A stretch of 64,000 bases of DNA from a virus: IMG/VR virus record IMGVR_UViG_3300044697_000009, positions 1-64,000 of that record. One strand, written 5' to 3'. The position numbers were made by a program, and so were the translations under genes. Shown piece after piece: positions 17,118 to 27,801 of this stretch (position 1 is the stretch's first letter; every line of letters starts with the position of its first letter). The notes below the pieces were generated by a model. It was not told the DNA's origin. It did not search any database and worked only from the letters and a program-made list of their open reading frames with translations.

Positions 17118-18378
17118 TATTTCTTTCCATATCCGCTCGAAGACTGTGGTGATCTTCAAGAAGTTTAGCTAATCGTTTACCAAGGCTTGATTGAGCCATA
17201 GTACGAGGCAGAACAATCTCACCGGGACTTAACATCGCTGGAACTATATCATTTTTTGGTGAATCACCTTGTACGACAGCTTGACCAGGCACTGTTCCAC
17301 CTTTACGGAAATCATGGATTTGTCCACCACTAGATAAACCAATGTTATAGTTATTGGTCGTTCCACTGCCAGAACTCTTACCAGAATTTAAATACGAATT
17401 CTGAGCTTGTGTACCAAACATTCCAGTAGCTGCACCAAGACCACCTAAAGTCCCACCGATTCCACCACCAAGATTTGCTCCTGCTTGAGCCGCTTGTTGA
17501 GCTTGTTGATTTTGATATCCAGCTAGATTCTGATACCCACCAGCTTTCACTCCGGCATTTTGTAAAGTGTCTTCATATTGTTGTTGAGTCATAGCTTGTT
17601 GGTTATAAGCAGCTTGATTTGCAGATGTTACATTAGCATTTGACAGATTTTGTACGTTATTAAGATTATATTGTTGACCTTGATTCTGGGCTTGAACGTT
17701 AGCATTCTGAGCTGCCGTTTGTTGTTGTACATTGAAACGGTTCAATTGGTCTTGAGCCTGAGCCTTAGTTAATGCTTGTCCAAAGAGTTGAGAATTCAAC
17801 TGACTTCCCATAGAGCCTTCTTGAGCCGCAGCATTTAATGCATTGGCTTGAGCATTGGCCATTATGTTCTGTGATTGATTCGCTTGCTCATTTGCTCCTT
17901 CTTGTTGAGCATTCAAAGCATTCATAAGTTTAAGACCAGTCATGCTACCAGCGCCACCGGCCTGAGCATTTAACTGATTCATCAACGCTTGTTGACGTCC
18001 TGAAATCTGGCTACCCGTTTGTTGATTGACTTCATTTAATGCGGCACGTTGTTGAGCTGTCATACCCATACTGGCAGTTTGAGCCATTTGCTGAAGAGCT
18101 GCACGTTGAGCATTCAAACTACCTTGGTCAGTACCAAGTCCAGCAACTGCCGAAGGGCCTTGTTGGATAGCTTGTTCCATTGCCGGATTATATACACCAG
18201 ATTGTTTATATTGTTGAAGACTTAATGGAGCTGATAAATCAGGAGCATTTGGTATGTTCTGAAGTATTTGATTTGCTTGATTCAAATCATTGTTGGCTTG
18301 ACCTGAATATTGTGATGCATTTGCATTACCAATTGCACCTCCAATAATACCGCCAATAGATGAAATAATACCCGCCAT
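17110..18378 (-). CDS. Internal virion protein, Ala/Gln/Asn-rich
   Basis: 422 residues. Starts with a Gly/Ile-rich hydrophobic segment (IISSIGGIIGGAIGNA), then a long Ala/Gln/Asn coiled region. Near residues 290-400 it has a Gly-rich linker and a conserved-looking SGGQIHDFRKGGTVPGQAVV...DIVPAMLSPGEIVLPR block, a motif seen in many phage internal or minor tail proteins. Member of the ejection-protein group. Confidence 0.6.
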   Translation of the reverse strand: MAGIISSIGGIIGGAIGNANASQYSGQANNDLNQANQILQNIPNAPDLSAPLSLQQYKQSGVYNPAMEQAIQQGPSAVAGLGTDQGSLNAQRAALQQMAQTASMGMTAQQRAALNEVNQQTGSQISGRQQALMNQLNAQAGGAGSMTGLKLMNALNAQQEGANEQANQSQNIMANAQANALNAAAQEGSMGSQLNSQLFGQALTKAQAQDQLNRFNVQQQTAAQNANVQAQNQGQQYNLNNVQNLSNANVTSANQAAYNQQAMTQQQYEDTLQNAGVKAGGYQNLAGYQNQQAQQAAQAGANLGGGIGGTLGGLGAATGMFGTQAQNSYLNSGKSSGSGTTNNYNIGLSSGGQIHDFRKGGTVPGQAVVQGDSPKNDIVPAMLSPGEIVLPRTMAQSSLGKRLAKLLEDHHSLRADMERNNG

Positions 18379-18767
18379 TATATACTCCTAAAATAAACTT
18401 TGTTAGAAGGTAAGTATTTAAACTCCAAGTCTTCTAATTCTTTGATTAAACTATTTAATTCTGCAAATGTTAGGATAAGTTTATATCCTTCAGTTTTAGC
18501 CGCATTAATAATTGTTTCGAACAATACTCTAATACCTTGTCTACGTTCTTGTTTCTCTGTATTAGGATTTGAAATAAAATTTTCAATGTAACAAACTTTA
18601 CTATTTGTTTTATATAAAAATCCAGCGACGATATCTTTTTGAGCATCACTAATCATAAATCCGAAATCTGACAACAAGTCTTTATCAATACCAAATGATT
18701 TATGATCTATAAGCCATTTGTTGATTTGTTGATAATCTTGATCTAGATTCAACTTGCGCGTTATCAT
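18378..18767 (-). CDS. GNAT-family acetyltransferase-like protein
   Basis: 129 residues resembling a compact GCN5-related N-acetyltransferase: DIVAGFLYKTNSKVCYIENFISNP (strands 4-5), then ERRQGIRVLFETIINAAK in place of the acyl-CoA loop R/Q-x-x-G-x-G/A, and a C-terminal SLIKELEDLEFKYL. It sits between ejection-protein genes with a 4-bp ATGA overlap, a position where many podoviruses carry a similar acetyltransferase. Target unknown. Confidence 0.65.
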   Translation of the reverse strand: MITRKLNLDQDYQQINKWLIDHKSFGIDKDLLSDFGFMISDAQKDIVAGFLYKTNSKVCYIENFISNPNTEKQERRQGIRVLFETIINAAKTEGYKLILTFAELNSLIKELEDLEFKYLPSNKVYFRSI

Positions 18768-20500
18768 GAATTTTGACTCGCTAGACTACTCATCATAGGT
18801 CCCATTGATGATTGATTAGGAACTATATTAATTGTTTCTGGTGTACCATATTGAGCATTTAATTGAGCCATTGTATTGTTATAGTTCTGAGTTTGCGTAG
18901 CTAAATTATTTAGCCCCCATACATAATCTAAACCTAAATTAGCATTACCCAATGCACCATTGGTATTTCCATAAGTTCCTAGTCCAGCATTTGCTACTGC
19001 ATTTTCTAAATTTGCTTGTTGTTGTGGCGATAAAGCTTCTGCCTCAAATTCATTATTGATTCCAAATTGTTTATAAATATTCATTAAATTATTAGCATTA
19101 TTGTATTGAGTTAATGAAGGATTTAAGACAGAATTGTAGTTATTCTGAGTATTAGTCAAAGCATTTTGGAAAGCAGTTTGATTAGCTTGAACCTGAGGAG
19201 CTTGAGAATATGTCCCAGCCTGAGAAGGATTTTGAAATTGTTGAAAGACTTGTTGAGCAGCTTGAGGCGCTGCGGTGCCAGCTAACTGCTGTAATGCTTG
19301 AAACTGAGCATATTGTTGAGGTGTTGCAATATTCTGAGCATTGGCTTGTAAAGGATTTTGTGTCAAATAATTCTGGGCATTGTTGCCGCCAAGAAGATTA
19401 TATACGTTCTCACCCTGAGTCAAACCCAGAAGATTGGCTTGTTGTTGAGTCACATTCCCAGACTGCAAAGCCTGGATCAATTGTTGATACTGGAGATTAG
19501 AATTTTGTTGAGCTTGTGATGCCTGATTCTGAAGATTGGCCTGCATTTGTTGAGCAGTAGTCCCGAGTTGTTGTTGAGTTTGTTGGCCAAATGTCTGCGC
19601 ATTCTGCGCTTGTTCCTGAGCTTGAGTTTGAGCACCAGTATTGGCTTGGTTTGTATAATTCTGCAATGCAAGGGCTTGGTTCTGAGCTTGGGCCAATGCT
19701 TGAGGACTTGTACCTTGGCCTAAAAGAAATGCGTCAAGATTTTGTTGACCTTGAGTATATCCAGGGTTTTGAAACAAATTCTGAAGAATACTAGTTCTGC
19801 CACCTTGTGTACCAAGATTTGATGCTTGTTGAGCCATCGCATTTGCTTGAGCAGATAATTGACTAGCGTTTTGAAGTCCAGTAGGACCTTGATATCCACC
19901 ACCAATTAATTGAGTAAATAAATTACCTTGCGCCTGGGCTTGTTGAGAAGCTTGGTTACTTTGAGCTTGTGTTTGATTATTAGCTCCAGTACTACCAATA
20001 GCGTTACTTGTATTACCTGAAACATTGGCATATTGTAACGGATTATTTAAAACATTTTGTACGAGTTGTTGATTTTGTGATGTATTTGCTTGACTTTGTT
20101 GAGTCTGTTGTTGGAATTGATTCTGTGCTTGTTGTACATTACCTAATGCTTGAGACGTTTGTTGGCCAATGTTCTGAGCTACAGTATTTCCGAGTTGTGA
20201 TGGATTATTAGCCGCTACGTATTGATTAAGATTAGTGAATCCAGTCCCTTGATTTTGCTGACTATAGGCTTGTGGTTTATACTGAGAACCAGAAGATCCA
20301 CCAGAAGGAGTTGAAGCAGTAGGACCTGCGTTAGTACCTTGTTGTCCGGCCTGCGGCGTCTGTGATGGCGCCTGAGTCTGTGAAGACTGGCTTTGAGTAG
20401 ACGACTGCGGAGAACCTGGTTGATTCTGGTTTTGTTGGTTTTGATTTTGATTCTGTTGACCTTGATTCTGAAGGTCACCGAAACCTATGGTCGTGGCCAA
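18764..20500 (-). CDS. Glutamine/asparagine-rich virion protein
   Basis: 578 residues, extraordinarily Gln/Asn/Ala-rich, with an N-terminal Gln/Pro/Ser low-complexity region then long helical Q-rich sequence. No conserved domain seen. It is the first gene downstream of a late-promoter motif (20537-20550) with a short leader and is likely an abundant internal or structural protein. Confidence 0.55.
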   Translation of the reverse strand: MATTIGFGDLQNQGQQNQNQNQQNQNQPGSPQSSTQSQSSQTQAPSQTPQAGQQGTNAGPTASTPSGGSSGSQYKPQAYSQQNQGTGFTNLNQYVAANNPSQLGNTVAQNIGQQTSQALGNVQQAQNQFQQQTQQSQANTSQNQQLVQNVLNNPLQYANVSGNTSNAIGSTGANNQTQAQSNQASQQAQAQGNLFTQLIGGGYQGPTGLQNASQLSAQANAMAQQASNLGTQGGRTSILQNLFQNPGYTQGQQNLDAFLLGQGTSPQALAQAQNQALALQNYTNQANTGAQTQAQEQAQNAQTFGQQTQQQLGTTAQQMQANLQNQASQAQQNSNLQYQQLIQALQSGNVTQQQANLLGLTQGENVYNLLGGNNAQNYLTQNPLQANAQNIATPQQYAQFQALQQLAGTAAPQAAQQVFQQFQNPSQAGTYSQAPQVQANQTAFQNALTNTQNNYNSVLNPSLTQYNNANNLMNIYKQFGINNEFEAEALSPQQQANLENAVANAGLGTYGNTNGALGNANLGLDYVWGLNNLATQTQNYNNTMAQLNAQYGTPETINIVPNQSSMGPMMSSLASQNS

Positions 20501-20536
20501 TTAAAACTCCATATTTCTGTAAATATATGGTATACT

Positions 20537-20550
20537 TATAGTTATTAAAA
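20537..20550 (-). promoter_or_regulatory. Late-promoter motif copy
   Basis: On the minus strand it reads TTTTAATAACTATA, one of eight copies of the shared element. It lies 37 bp upstream of the start of the Gln-rich virion gene. Confidence 0.6.
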
Positions 20551-20577
20551 ATACCGTATTAGATATAGGACAAATTT

Positions 20578-20994
20578 TCATCCAGCTCCCCACGCAATGA
20601 GGGTCAGGGAATATGAATTATTTTGTTGTAACCCTGTTACATTATTAATAGAAATCCCGTTTTGAGTCTGTGTATAGCTTACTGTAACGCCAGAAGTAGG
20701 ATAACTACTTGAATTCTTTGTGTTTGTCACGTTTATGACCGAGATTCCTAGGACTTGACCAGTAAAAGTCAAAGGAAATCCAGTAGTTGTAGTAGGATTG
20801 CCGTTTTGATCGACTTGAACTGTCAATGTCTTTACAGTGCATAGGATATTGTCTTGGAGTGATACATTGTTATCCATGGCTGTATTAAGACTGCTTATAG
20901 CGGTGTTTAGAGAGTATGACAGGGTTTCTATCATAGATTGGAACTGCTTAGCATAATCGGTCTTAAGGATCGTTTTAAATGAAGGTAGCTGCAT
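20578..20994 (-). CDS. Virion-associated hypothetical protein
   Basis: 138 residues: helical N-terminus (about 1-50), then a beta-rich Thr/Asn/Val region ending ALTLIAWGAG-like (SLTLIAWGAG). It directly follows the nozzle gene (3 bp gap). Probably a small trimeric tail protein; no family recognised. Confidence 0.5.
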   Translation of the reverse strand: MQLPSFKTILKTDYAKQFQSMIETLSYSLNTAISSLNTAMDNNVSLQDNILCTVKTLTVQVDQNGNPTTTTGFPLTFTGQVLGISVINVTNTKNSSSYPTSGVTVSYTQTQNGISINNVTGLQQNNSYSLTLIAWGAG

Positions 20995-20997
20995 ATT

Positions 20998-23900
20998 CTA
21001 TCTATACGCCCTCGTAGATTGCGAGATCTCGCCAGTTAAGCTTAAACCGTATATAGCGAATTCTTCTCTAGCAATCTGGTGTTGAAATTGACAGTTAAGA
21101 TATCGACATCGTTGACAATTTCTAGGAATATATGTACGAAATGGAGCAGAATTTGAAATACCACCGAAGAAATTACCACCAAATCCAGGATTACCACCAC
21201 TAGAATTAGGCATATTCACGCCCGTTCCAGTAAATCCAAAGATTCCATTACCATCCCCAGGTATAGTAATTGGGATATAAGCAGGTAAAAGGTCAGTTGA
21301 GAAACTCATAGTTGCGGTAGTAAAGGCCTTGTTTTGAAACATGAGTGTTGCTTCTCTCATATGCTTAAGACCAAGTGGATCATTTAAAGTCTGAGGAGCC
21401 CATGTAACCGATGTAGGTATGCTGTTGTAAATTGTAATAGGACCTACAACAAAATCCAATGCATAGTTGACATAGATATTTGAATTAGCATTATTAACAG
21501 ATTGGATACTTGTTATAATAGCTTCTTGAATCGTAGTTTCAGTAACAGTTGAGTAATTATGAAATGTACAACCAAGATCAGTGTTCATTGTATTGATCAT
21601 TGAGTTAAAACTTGTTTGAATATCTCTAAAGTCTTCATTATCAACAAAGAAGCTTCCAGAAGTTCCAGGGACAGTAACACTTACTGGGACTGAAAACGTA
21701 TTATCGTCAATCACAGTGACTTGATACGTACCATCAATACTAGGTGTTGAGTTACTTCCTGAGATCGTGATAACCCGACCAGTTTGAAGATTATGATTAT
21801 CACATGTAATAACAGTAGGATCTGCAGCTGAAATATTAGTTATAGTTCCAGTACCTTCGATTGTTTCAAATGCTTCATAAACATCAGCTGCCGTTGCACC
21901 ACTTTGAGCCAATCGTTTAGAATCATTGGCTACTTGATTAATCAATGCGTCAACAGCAGTTCTAAGATCAACTCCAGCTGAAATCTCTAGGTTCTCAGTA
22001 TACGTATGAGTCAAAGTTACGTCTGTATCCATTTTTTGGAGAAGGTTATTATATCCGTAGACTGTGAGAAGTTGTTCTTGAACAAGTACATCACCAACAT
22101 CGACGTTACTTAGTCCAGTGAATAGTAATTGAGTCCCAAAATATGCATCAACTGCTAACTGAACGTCTATTTCTCGATCTGCATAATCAGTACGATCAAA
22201 ATTCTTACGTTCCTGCTCGATATAATTTGTATCTCCAGCACCTAAATACTGTAAGTCATCAGCAGAATTAATAACTCCGCATGTATCTGTTTTATCAAAA
22301 ACAGACCAAGTATTTGTTAACGTACTATAGCGATAAGCAATTGTAGCGTATGTATCGTCTGTAGAACTAACAGTATAAACAGTATAGCTATTGTCCGATT
22401 CATAACCTATTCCCCAGGTAGCTGAGTTAAAATTAGTGTATTGAGTCGTTGCAAGTGGTAAGACTAAAGTATCTATAGGACGAGAAATAATATTAACGCC
22501 AGCTTCTGATACTGTATGGATACCTTTAGTAGTCCACGCAAAAACCAAGTTGTTCTGAACATCAACCGAATCAGGCGCTATAAGTATAACGCTACTATCA
22601 AACAACGCTAGGTTAAAAGGAGCAACTTCTCCAGATATACGGAATAATCCGTCTTCTTTAAAAACAAATAAACTATCACGTAATGGAAATATTCTTAATA
22701 TTGCTTTATCTTTTGCACCAACATCAATTGTGTTAACAAGCGGCACGGCTTCAGGTTGCAAGTATTGTGAATAATAAATCCTATTTGGAAGGACTTGATC
22801 GTCACTAACGGGAGCACCATCTGCAGCTCTGATACTTCCAGTTGTACCAGCAACTGTTACATGTACTGGAATACTAAAAGTATTAGCGTCAATAACCGTT
22901 GCCGTGTATAATCCATCGATATTTGGTGTTGAGTTACTACCTATAATCAAGACTTGATCTAGATTTGTTAAACCATGGCTTGTAGCAGTAATTACTGTAG
23001 GATTAGCAGCGGTGATATTAGTTATAGTATCAGAAGGTGAAAGATCTGGGTTAAAACTTGTACCAACGTTTTCATCGTTAGCTATGACATAAAATGGATT
23101 TGAAGACAATGTTCGTTCTTGAAGTGAAATTTGTCCAGGAACTGTTAAACTACTAGAAAGATAATATGCATTAACTGAGCTATCAGCGTTTTGATTAATG
23201 ATTCTAACAAGACTTCTAGCAGTTTCATCAACTGCCGTCGCTGGAGATTCAGAAGTAGACAACAATACAGTATTGGTTGCGGCATTTTCACCAGTACCAG
23301 ATTGAGTCGTAGTAACAGTAAATCCACTTGTACCAGCTGCCGAAGCTGAAGTAATTCCATCACCAACCGTAGTTATTGTAACGTCATCTCCAGAAACTGT
23401 TGTTATGAAATCATAGTTATATCTAGCAATAGTATAATTTGTTTTAAGGGCAACAGTATTTGCATTATCACCAGAATTCACACTTACACGAATACCAGTT
23501 AATCCGGCAGGAGCAGGATCTGTAGCAGTACCAAGTTCATACCAAACGTAGTATTGAGTCTGATTCTCAGCTGAATTAATAGTAAAATAGCTTGCAGCTC
23601 CAGAACTATTTAAAGTCGATGCTGCTTTAGTCACGACATCTGTAATTTGTGGAGTTCCTGTTGCGAAGTTATAAGTCGTAGTATGTATACCATCAGTAAT
23701 CATTAACAATGGAGTAATGGAATTATTAAAATCGGTAATCATCTTAGCAACGCCAAGAAGATTTATGGTTAATTGATGCGGGCTTCTTGTATTGGCATAG
23801 AACATACAGTTCTTGAAATAGTTCATGTCAACGCAATAAGGCGGAGCTTGATTTGCACTTAAAATCCCAGTTCCATTTGCAGCATCGGTATACAAGAATG

Positions 23901-26193
23901 CGCCCAAAAATGCATCTGGAGTATCATCAGTAACAATAATATAACCATTTGATATATCAGTATTAGTCGGATAAGCTTCGTAGACTTGTTGAAGTTCATC
24001 ACTAGGTGAGACATCCGTCTGAATTACAGAAGGGCCAGTTGCTATTGCTTGAGGAGATCTATAGATTTGAAAAAAGTCGTTTGTAGTAACACCTTGAGGT
24101 ATAGTTATTCTTAAGACAACATTAGCTGTTGTCGTTAAGCTAAGCCCTGAGATATATTTTGACATAGAATCTGGAGATATAACAGGAGTTGTTCCAGAGG
24201 TAGGCTCAGTTTGAAGTGCAGTAAGTATTGACCTAAGATATGTTTGTAATGCAACGAGTTCTGCATCGGTAGCTGGAGAATCAGGAACTGCCGGTTGAGT
24301 AATATTTGTAAATGTATTGCTATTAATTGTAGCTGAAACTACACTAACAAGTCCGGTAGCTGATGTCAAAAAAGTAATACCAGGTCCAAAAGTAAATGTC
24401 ACACCGGTATTATTGACGTTAATTCCACTTGAAATAGTAACGGTATTAGGACCAGCAGCTCCTATTGCTGTTACATACGTATAACTAGGAATTCCTGTAC
24501 CGGATACAAGGCTTCCTACAAAGATTCCTGAGATATCGGCTAAATTTGTTAATACGTTATTTGCAACGCCAGACGTTGTCGTGTTAACTGTGAATACTGT
24601 AGTACCTGCAGTCGCATCAATAGAAGGACCAACATTTGCGTTAGTAATCGTTAAAAGATTTGATATAGTAAAGCTACCAGCACTACCAGCAACAGTAACA
24701 TCAACTGGAACTGTAAATTGAGTTGAATTCAATACAGTCACGGTCTGAGACCCATCGATACTAGGTGTTGAGTTACTACCAGAAATCGTAATAGTATCGC
24801 CAGTAGCTAATCCATGTGGTGTCAATGTAGTGACTAAAGTAGGATTTGCAACAGAGATATTTGATATATTTATAGTTGAAGACGTAGTTGTAATACTAAA
24901 ATCTGATGTAGCTCCTAGAATTGCTGCAGATGTTTGACTAGCAACAGTAGCGGCGTCGTCATTTGTAGTTAAAGACACCTGAATTCCAGTCTTACCAGGA
25001 AGTGCCGGGTCATTACCTGCCGATGAGACTTGATACCAAACGTAGTATTCTGTTACGTTATTGGCATTATTAAGCGTGAAATAGCTTCCAGCTAAACTCT
25101 GAGAATAATCAGCACCAGTTGCAACAGTTGTTACTTGTGCAGTACCACTTGATTCATTACCGGTAGTAGTAAAAGTATTAAACACACTAGATACTGTCTC
25201 AGGACCATCTAGTGTTCCAGTTGTGGGAGTAAATCCCGAAAGATTAATCGATTGGCCAGATACGAAATAATCATTGGGATCTACTCCCGTGTTAGTAAAG
25301 GCGACACTGGCAACGCCATTACTTATGCTACTACCAGAGATCTGAAGCGGAGCAACTGATACTTGATCGGCATAAACTATATCAGCGTCTAATTCTTCTG
25401 TCAGATTTATTAAATTTTCTTGTAATTCAATGCCTGTTGCATTTGTTGATAATCCGTATGTTTCAACAAATTGATTAAACGTAATAAGGCTCGGATTACT
25501 TGAGTTATTTGCTGTATCATCTAATGCACCTAAAAGATTCATAAAATCTCTTAACAAAAGACTAAGCAATGGATTATATATAGTTACAGGCTCACTTGGA
25601 GATCCATAAATCAAGTTATCATTGACGTCAATTGTATTCCATAATACACGATACTCAACACCAGCGTCTTGAGTCATATATCCAGTTTGACTACCAGTTG
25701 TGACATCAAGTGTTGCAGTTAAATCTAAAGCATTGATGCCGCCAGCATTAGTTATATATCCATCCGCAGTTGTGAATTGACTTGGATCAGAAGCTGAGAT
25801 TTTTTGAACACCATTTGAAGTCGTGAAATAAAAATTACTATTGGCCTCAATAAAACGAATTCTACGTCCTGTTTGAGGTTCAGTATAACTACCGGCAAAT
25901 GTATTAAAGATCTCATTTCCACTTGTATCAGTTGTACCGGTATCGTATTGAAGACTTGTTGCAAAATGTCTTAAGATTCTATTTTTGTAGACTGCAAGTT
26001 GTTTTGCTCTATCGTTTTCATCTCCAAAGCTTTGGCCATAGAGTTGATATCCACGACGACTCTCAATAACGCCATCACGTTTAATAATAACGTTAGTTGC
26101 TTCCATTAAACTACCAGGAGGAGTTAAATCTGGATCAAGAGAGTTCGGTTGTGGATTCAAACCGATAGCTTTTAAGAGAACACTTGCGGACAT
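20998..26193 (-). CDS. Giant nozzle-like tail protein with Ig-like insertions
   Basis: 1,731 residues. The N-terminus (PNSLDPDLTPPGSLMEATNV, then IKRDGVIESRRGY) and a later propeller-like region around residues 1100-1300 (RIFPLRDSLFVFKEDGLFRI, then FAWTTKGIHTVSE) resemble podovirus tail nozzle/stabilisation proteins, which bind the start of a gene list of bulk positions along a beta-propeller. At least three copies of an E1-FCCH/Ig-like domain (core GSNSTPSIDG) and two copies of another 75-residue domain (YYVWY ... TGI-VS) are inserted. It sits directly downstream of the probable adaptor gene. Assignment to the nozzle is inference from N-terminus and synteny. Confidence 0.65.
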   Translation of the reverse strand: MSASVLLKAIGLNPQPNSLDPDLTPPGSLMEATNVIIKRDGVIESRRGYQLYGQSFGDENDRAKQLAVYKNRILRHFATSLQYDTGTTDTSGNEIFNTFAGSYTEPQTGRRIRFIEANSNFYFTTSNGVQKISASDPSQFTTADGYITNAGGINALDLTATLDVTTGSQTGYMTQDAGVEYRVLWNTIDVNDNLIYGSPSEPVTIYNPLLSLLLRDFMNLLGALDDTANNSSNPSLITFNQFVETYGLSTNATGIELQENLINLTEELDADIVYADQVSVAPLQISGSSISNGVASVAFTNTGVDPNDYFVSGQSINLSGFTPTTGTLDGPETVSSVFNTFTTTGNESSGTAQVTTVATGADYSQSLAGSYFTLNNANNVTEYYVWYQVSSAGNDPALPGKTGIQVSLTTNDDAATVASQTSAAILGATSDFSITTTSSTINISNISVANPTLVTTLTPHGLATGDTITISGSNSTPSIDGSQTVTVLNSTQFTVPVDVTVAGSAGSFTISNLLTITNANVGPSIDATAGTTVFTVNTTTSGVANNVLTNLADISGIFVGSLVSGTGIPSYTYVTAIGAAGPNTVTISSGINVNNTGVTFTFGPGITFLTSATGLVSVVSATINSNTFTNITQPAVPDSPATDAELVALQTYLRSILTALQTEPTSGTTPVISPDSMSKYISGLSLTTTANVVLRITIPQGVTTNDFFQIYRSPQAIATGPSVIQTDVSPSDELQQVYEAYPTNTDISNGYIIVTDDTPDAFLGAFLYTDAANGTGILSANQAPPYCVDMNYFKNCMFYANTRSPHQLTINLLGVAKMITDFNNSITPLLMITDGIHTTTYNFATGTPQITDVVTKAASTLNSSGAASYFTINSAENQTQYYVWYELGTATDPAPAGLTGIRVSVNSGDNANTVALKTNYTIARYNYDFITTVSGDDVTITTVGDGITSASAAGTSGFTVTTTQSGTGENAATNTVLLSTSESPATAVDETARSLVRIINQNADSSVNAYYLSSSLTVPGQISLQERTLSSNPFYVIANDENVGTSFNPDLSPSDTITNITAANPTVITATSHGLTNLDQVLIIGSNSTPNIDGLYTATVIDANTFSIPVHVTVAGTTGSIRAADGAPVSDDQVLPNRIYYSQYLQPEAVPLVNTIDVGAKDKAILRIFPLRDSLFVFKEDGLFRISGEVAPFNLALFDSSVILIAPDSVDVQNNLVFAWTTKGIHTVSEAGVNIISRPIDTLVLPLATTQYTNFNSATWGIGYESDNSYTVYTVSSTDDTYATIAYRYSTLTNTWSVFDKTDTCGVINSADDLQYLGAGDTNYIEQERKNFDRTDYADREIDVQLAVDAYFGTQLLFTGLSNVDVGDVLVQEQLLTVYGYNNLLQKMDTDVTLTHTYTENLEISAGVDLRTAVDALINQVANDSKRLAQSGATAADVYEAFETIEGTGTITNISAADPTVITCDNHNLQTGRVITISGSNSTPSIDGTYQVTVIDDNTFSVPVSVTVPGTSGSFFVDNEDFRDIQTSFNSMINTMNTDLGCTFHNYSTVTETTIQEAIITSIQSVNNANSNIYVNYALDFVVGPITIYNSIPTSVTWAPQTLNDPLGLKHMREATLMFQNKAFTTATMSFSTDLLPAYIPITIPGDGNGIFGFTGTGVNMPNSSGGNPGFGGNFFGGISNSAPFRTYIPRNCQRCRYLNCQFQHQIAREEFAIYGLSLTGEISQSTRAYR

Positions 26194-26194
26194 G

Positions 26195-27778
26195 TTATAC
26201 CCTGCGTCTCACGCCCATTTTATTGTAACGAAGTAAACTATGGCGAGCTGTGATTTTTTGTGGAGTTCCTTCTACACGATCATCAAGCAATGTACCTTGT
26301 TGTTGGTTCATTTCCTGAATCTTTTGTAAAGAATTCTGAAGACCTTGTTGATCGCCAAGACTTGCGAGTATTCTTGCCGCTGCACGTTCTGCTAAAGAAT
26401 TATGTAAATCAGGAGGAAGTTGTGGAATAATTGCTTCATTAGCAGGACAAATATAGTCTCCGACGCTTAATCCTATTCCGTTATAAGCATTTGGAACCGG
26501 AATATCTACTGCATTGAAATAAATCGTATTACCAGAAATCGAGACAATCGGAATATCCCAATTAAAGATTCTATGTCCTGGATTAGTTTGTAGGAAATCG
26601 ATAAGATTTCCATTTGCATAAACACCAGAAGGAATACTAACAAAGTCAATACCCTGAGTACCAGTGACAATTCCATTTGTATTCAACGTTGGAATACTAA
26701 AAGCTTTTGAATTATTTGTAGTGAATGAATAACTAACATTAGAATACTGAATATGAGCTACATCAGTTGATGAATTCCCATTTGTAGCATTGTTGATAAT
26801 TCCAGTAAGCGCATTTAATGCAATAACGAAATTACTAGTTGTAGTAACTGAACTACCAGAATCAATCAAGAATTGATTAGGACTTGTAAAACTACCTGAA
26901 GACCCATTTCCTGTGATAGTAGCTGCGATTTGGAAATTGTCATTATCTACGATGTTAATTACTTGATACGTTCCATCAATACTAGGGGTAGAATCACTTC
27001 CAGAGATTACAACAGTTTGTCCAAGAGTTAAATAATGATTATCGGCAGTGATTTGAACAGTACCAGTTTGAGGTGAAGTAATACTTGTAATTGATACAGA
27101 AGAACTAGGAACTGCAGTTAAAGTCGCAATTGGAGTTGTATAGACTTCATAACTACCAGGTAAATAACTCTGATAAGGAGGGTTTCCAACGGCAGGGAGA
27201 ACTGAAACCGTTTGGACAAGTTGGATATTAAATACATCACCTGGATTCATTACACTACTATTTACTGTAATGTCTTGTGAAAAATACTGAATAATTGCAG
27301 CTTGGTCATTGGTAACGAGTTGATTCGGACGAATATAAAACGACATTACAAACTGACCAGTAGGATCAGCAGTAACAGCAGGTAAAAGAACGATATCATT
27401 ACCTTCTACGTAATATTTATGAACCGCCTGATTAGCACCGATATTTCTTTGAAAGAAAGCTTTGTCATCAGGTGAGACACGAGTCATATCGAACATATTG
27501 CCGGCATTATCTTGCCATTTTATGTCACGAAGTCTCATACCAATTGCACGATTGGGAATTGGATAACGATTAATTCCAGTAGTTAAAGGTACGACTTCAT
27601 ACGTAACAAAGAATTCTTCATGATACGTCAATACACTTGGGACTTGAGAAATATACATTTCTTCGTTCACAAATGCGAGAATATCGTCATTGCTAAATGT
27701 GTTTTGACTTATCGGAAAAGCAATCTTACGTTGAATACTAGCGATAAGGTCATCACTCGTCAGCCACGGATTAGCCAT
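26195..27778 (-). CDS. Probable tail adaptor (gp11-like) protein with Ig-like insertion
   Basis: 527 residues. The N-terminal part (DDLIASIQRKIAFP, NDDILAFVNEEMY, later GMRLRDIKW and FYIRPNQLV) and the C-terminal helices (AERAAARILASLGDQQGL) match the general plan of podovirus adaptor proteins that join portal and nozzle. Inserted in the middle (about 235-300) is an FCCH/Ig-like domain with core GSDSTPSIDG, the same domain found repeatedly in the adjacent nozzle-like protein. Role inferred from synteny and pattern. Confidence 0.6.
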   Translation of the reverse strand: MANPWLTSDDLIASIQRKIAFPISQNTFSNDDILAFVNEEMYISQVPSVLTYHEEFFVTYEVVPLTTGINRYPIPNRAIGMRLRDIKWQDNAGNMFDMTRVSPDDKAFFQRNIGANQAVHKYYVEGNDIVLLPAVTADPTGQFVMSFYIRPNQLVTNDQAAIIQYFSQDITVNSSVMNPGDVFNIQLVQTVSVLPAVGNPPYQSYLPGSYEVYTTPIATLTAVPSSSVSITSITSPQTGTVQITADNHYLTLGQTVVISGSDSTPSIDGTYQVINIVDNDNFQIAATITGNGSSGSFTSPNQFLIDSGSSVTTTSNFVIALNALTGIINNATNGNSSTDVAHIQYSNVSYSFTTNNSKAFSIPTLNTNGIVTGTQGIDFVSIPSGVYANGNLIDFLQTNPGHRIFNWDIPIVSISGNTIYFNAVDIPVPNAYNGIGLSVGDYICPANEAIIPQLPPDLHNSLAERAAARILASLGDQQGLQNSLQKIQEMNQQQGTLLDDRVEGTPQKITARHSLLRYNKMGVRRRV

Positions 27779-27801
27779 TTAAAGCTCCTGTGGTTTCAGT
27801 A

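Noticed and set aside
19210-20211. Rightward frames opposite the Gln-rich virion gene
   Set aside because: Antisense of Gln/Asn-rich sequence gives Leu-rich open frames; no ribosome sites and direction opposes the operon.
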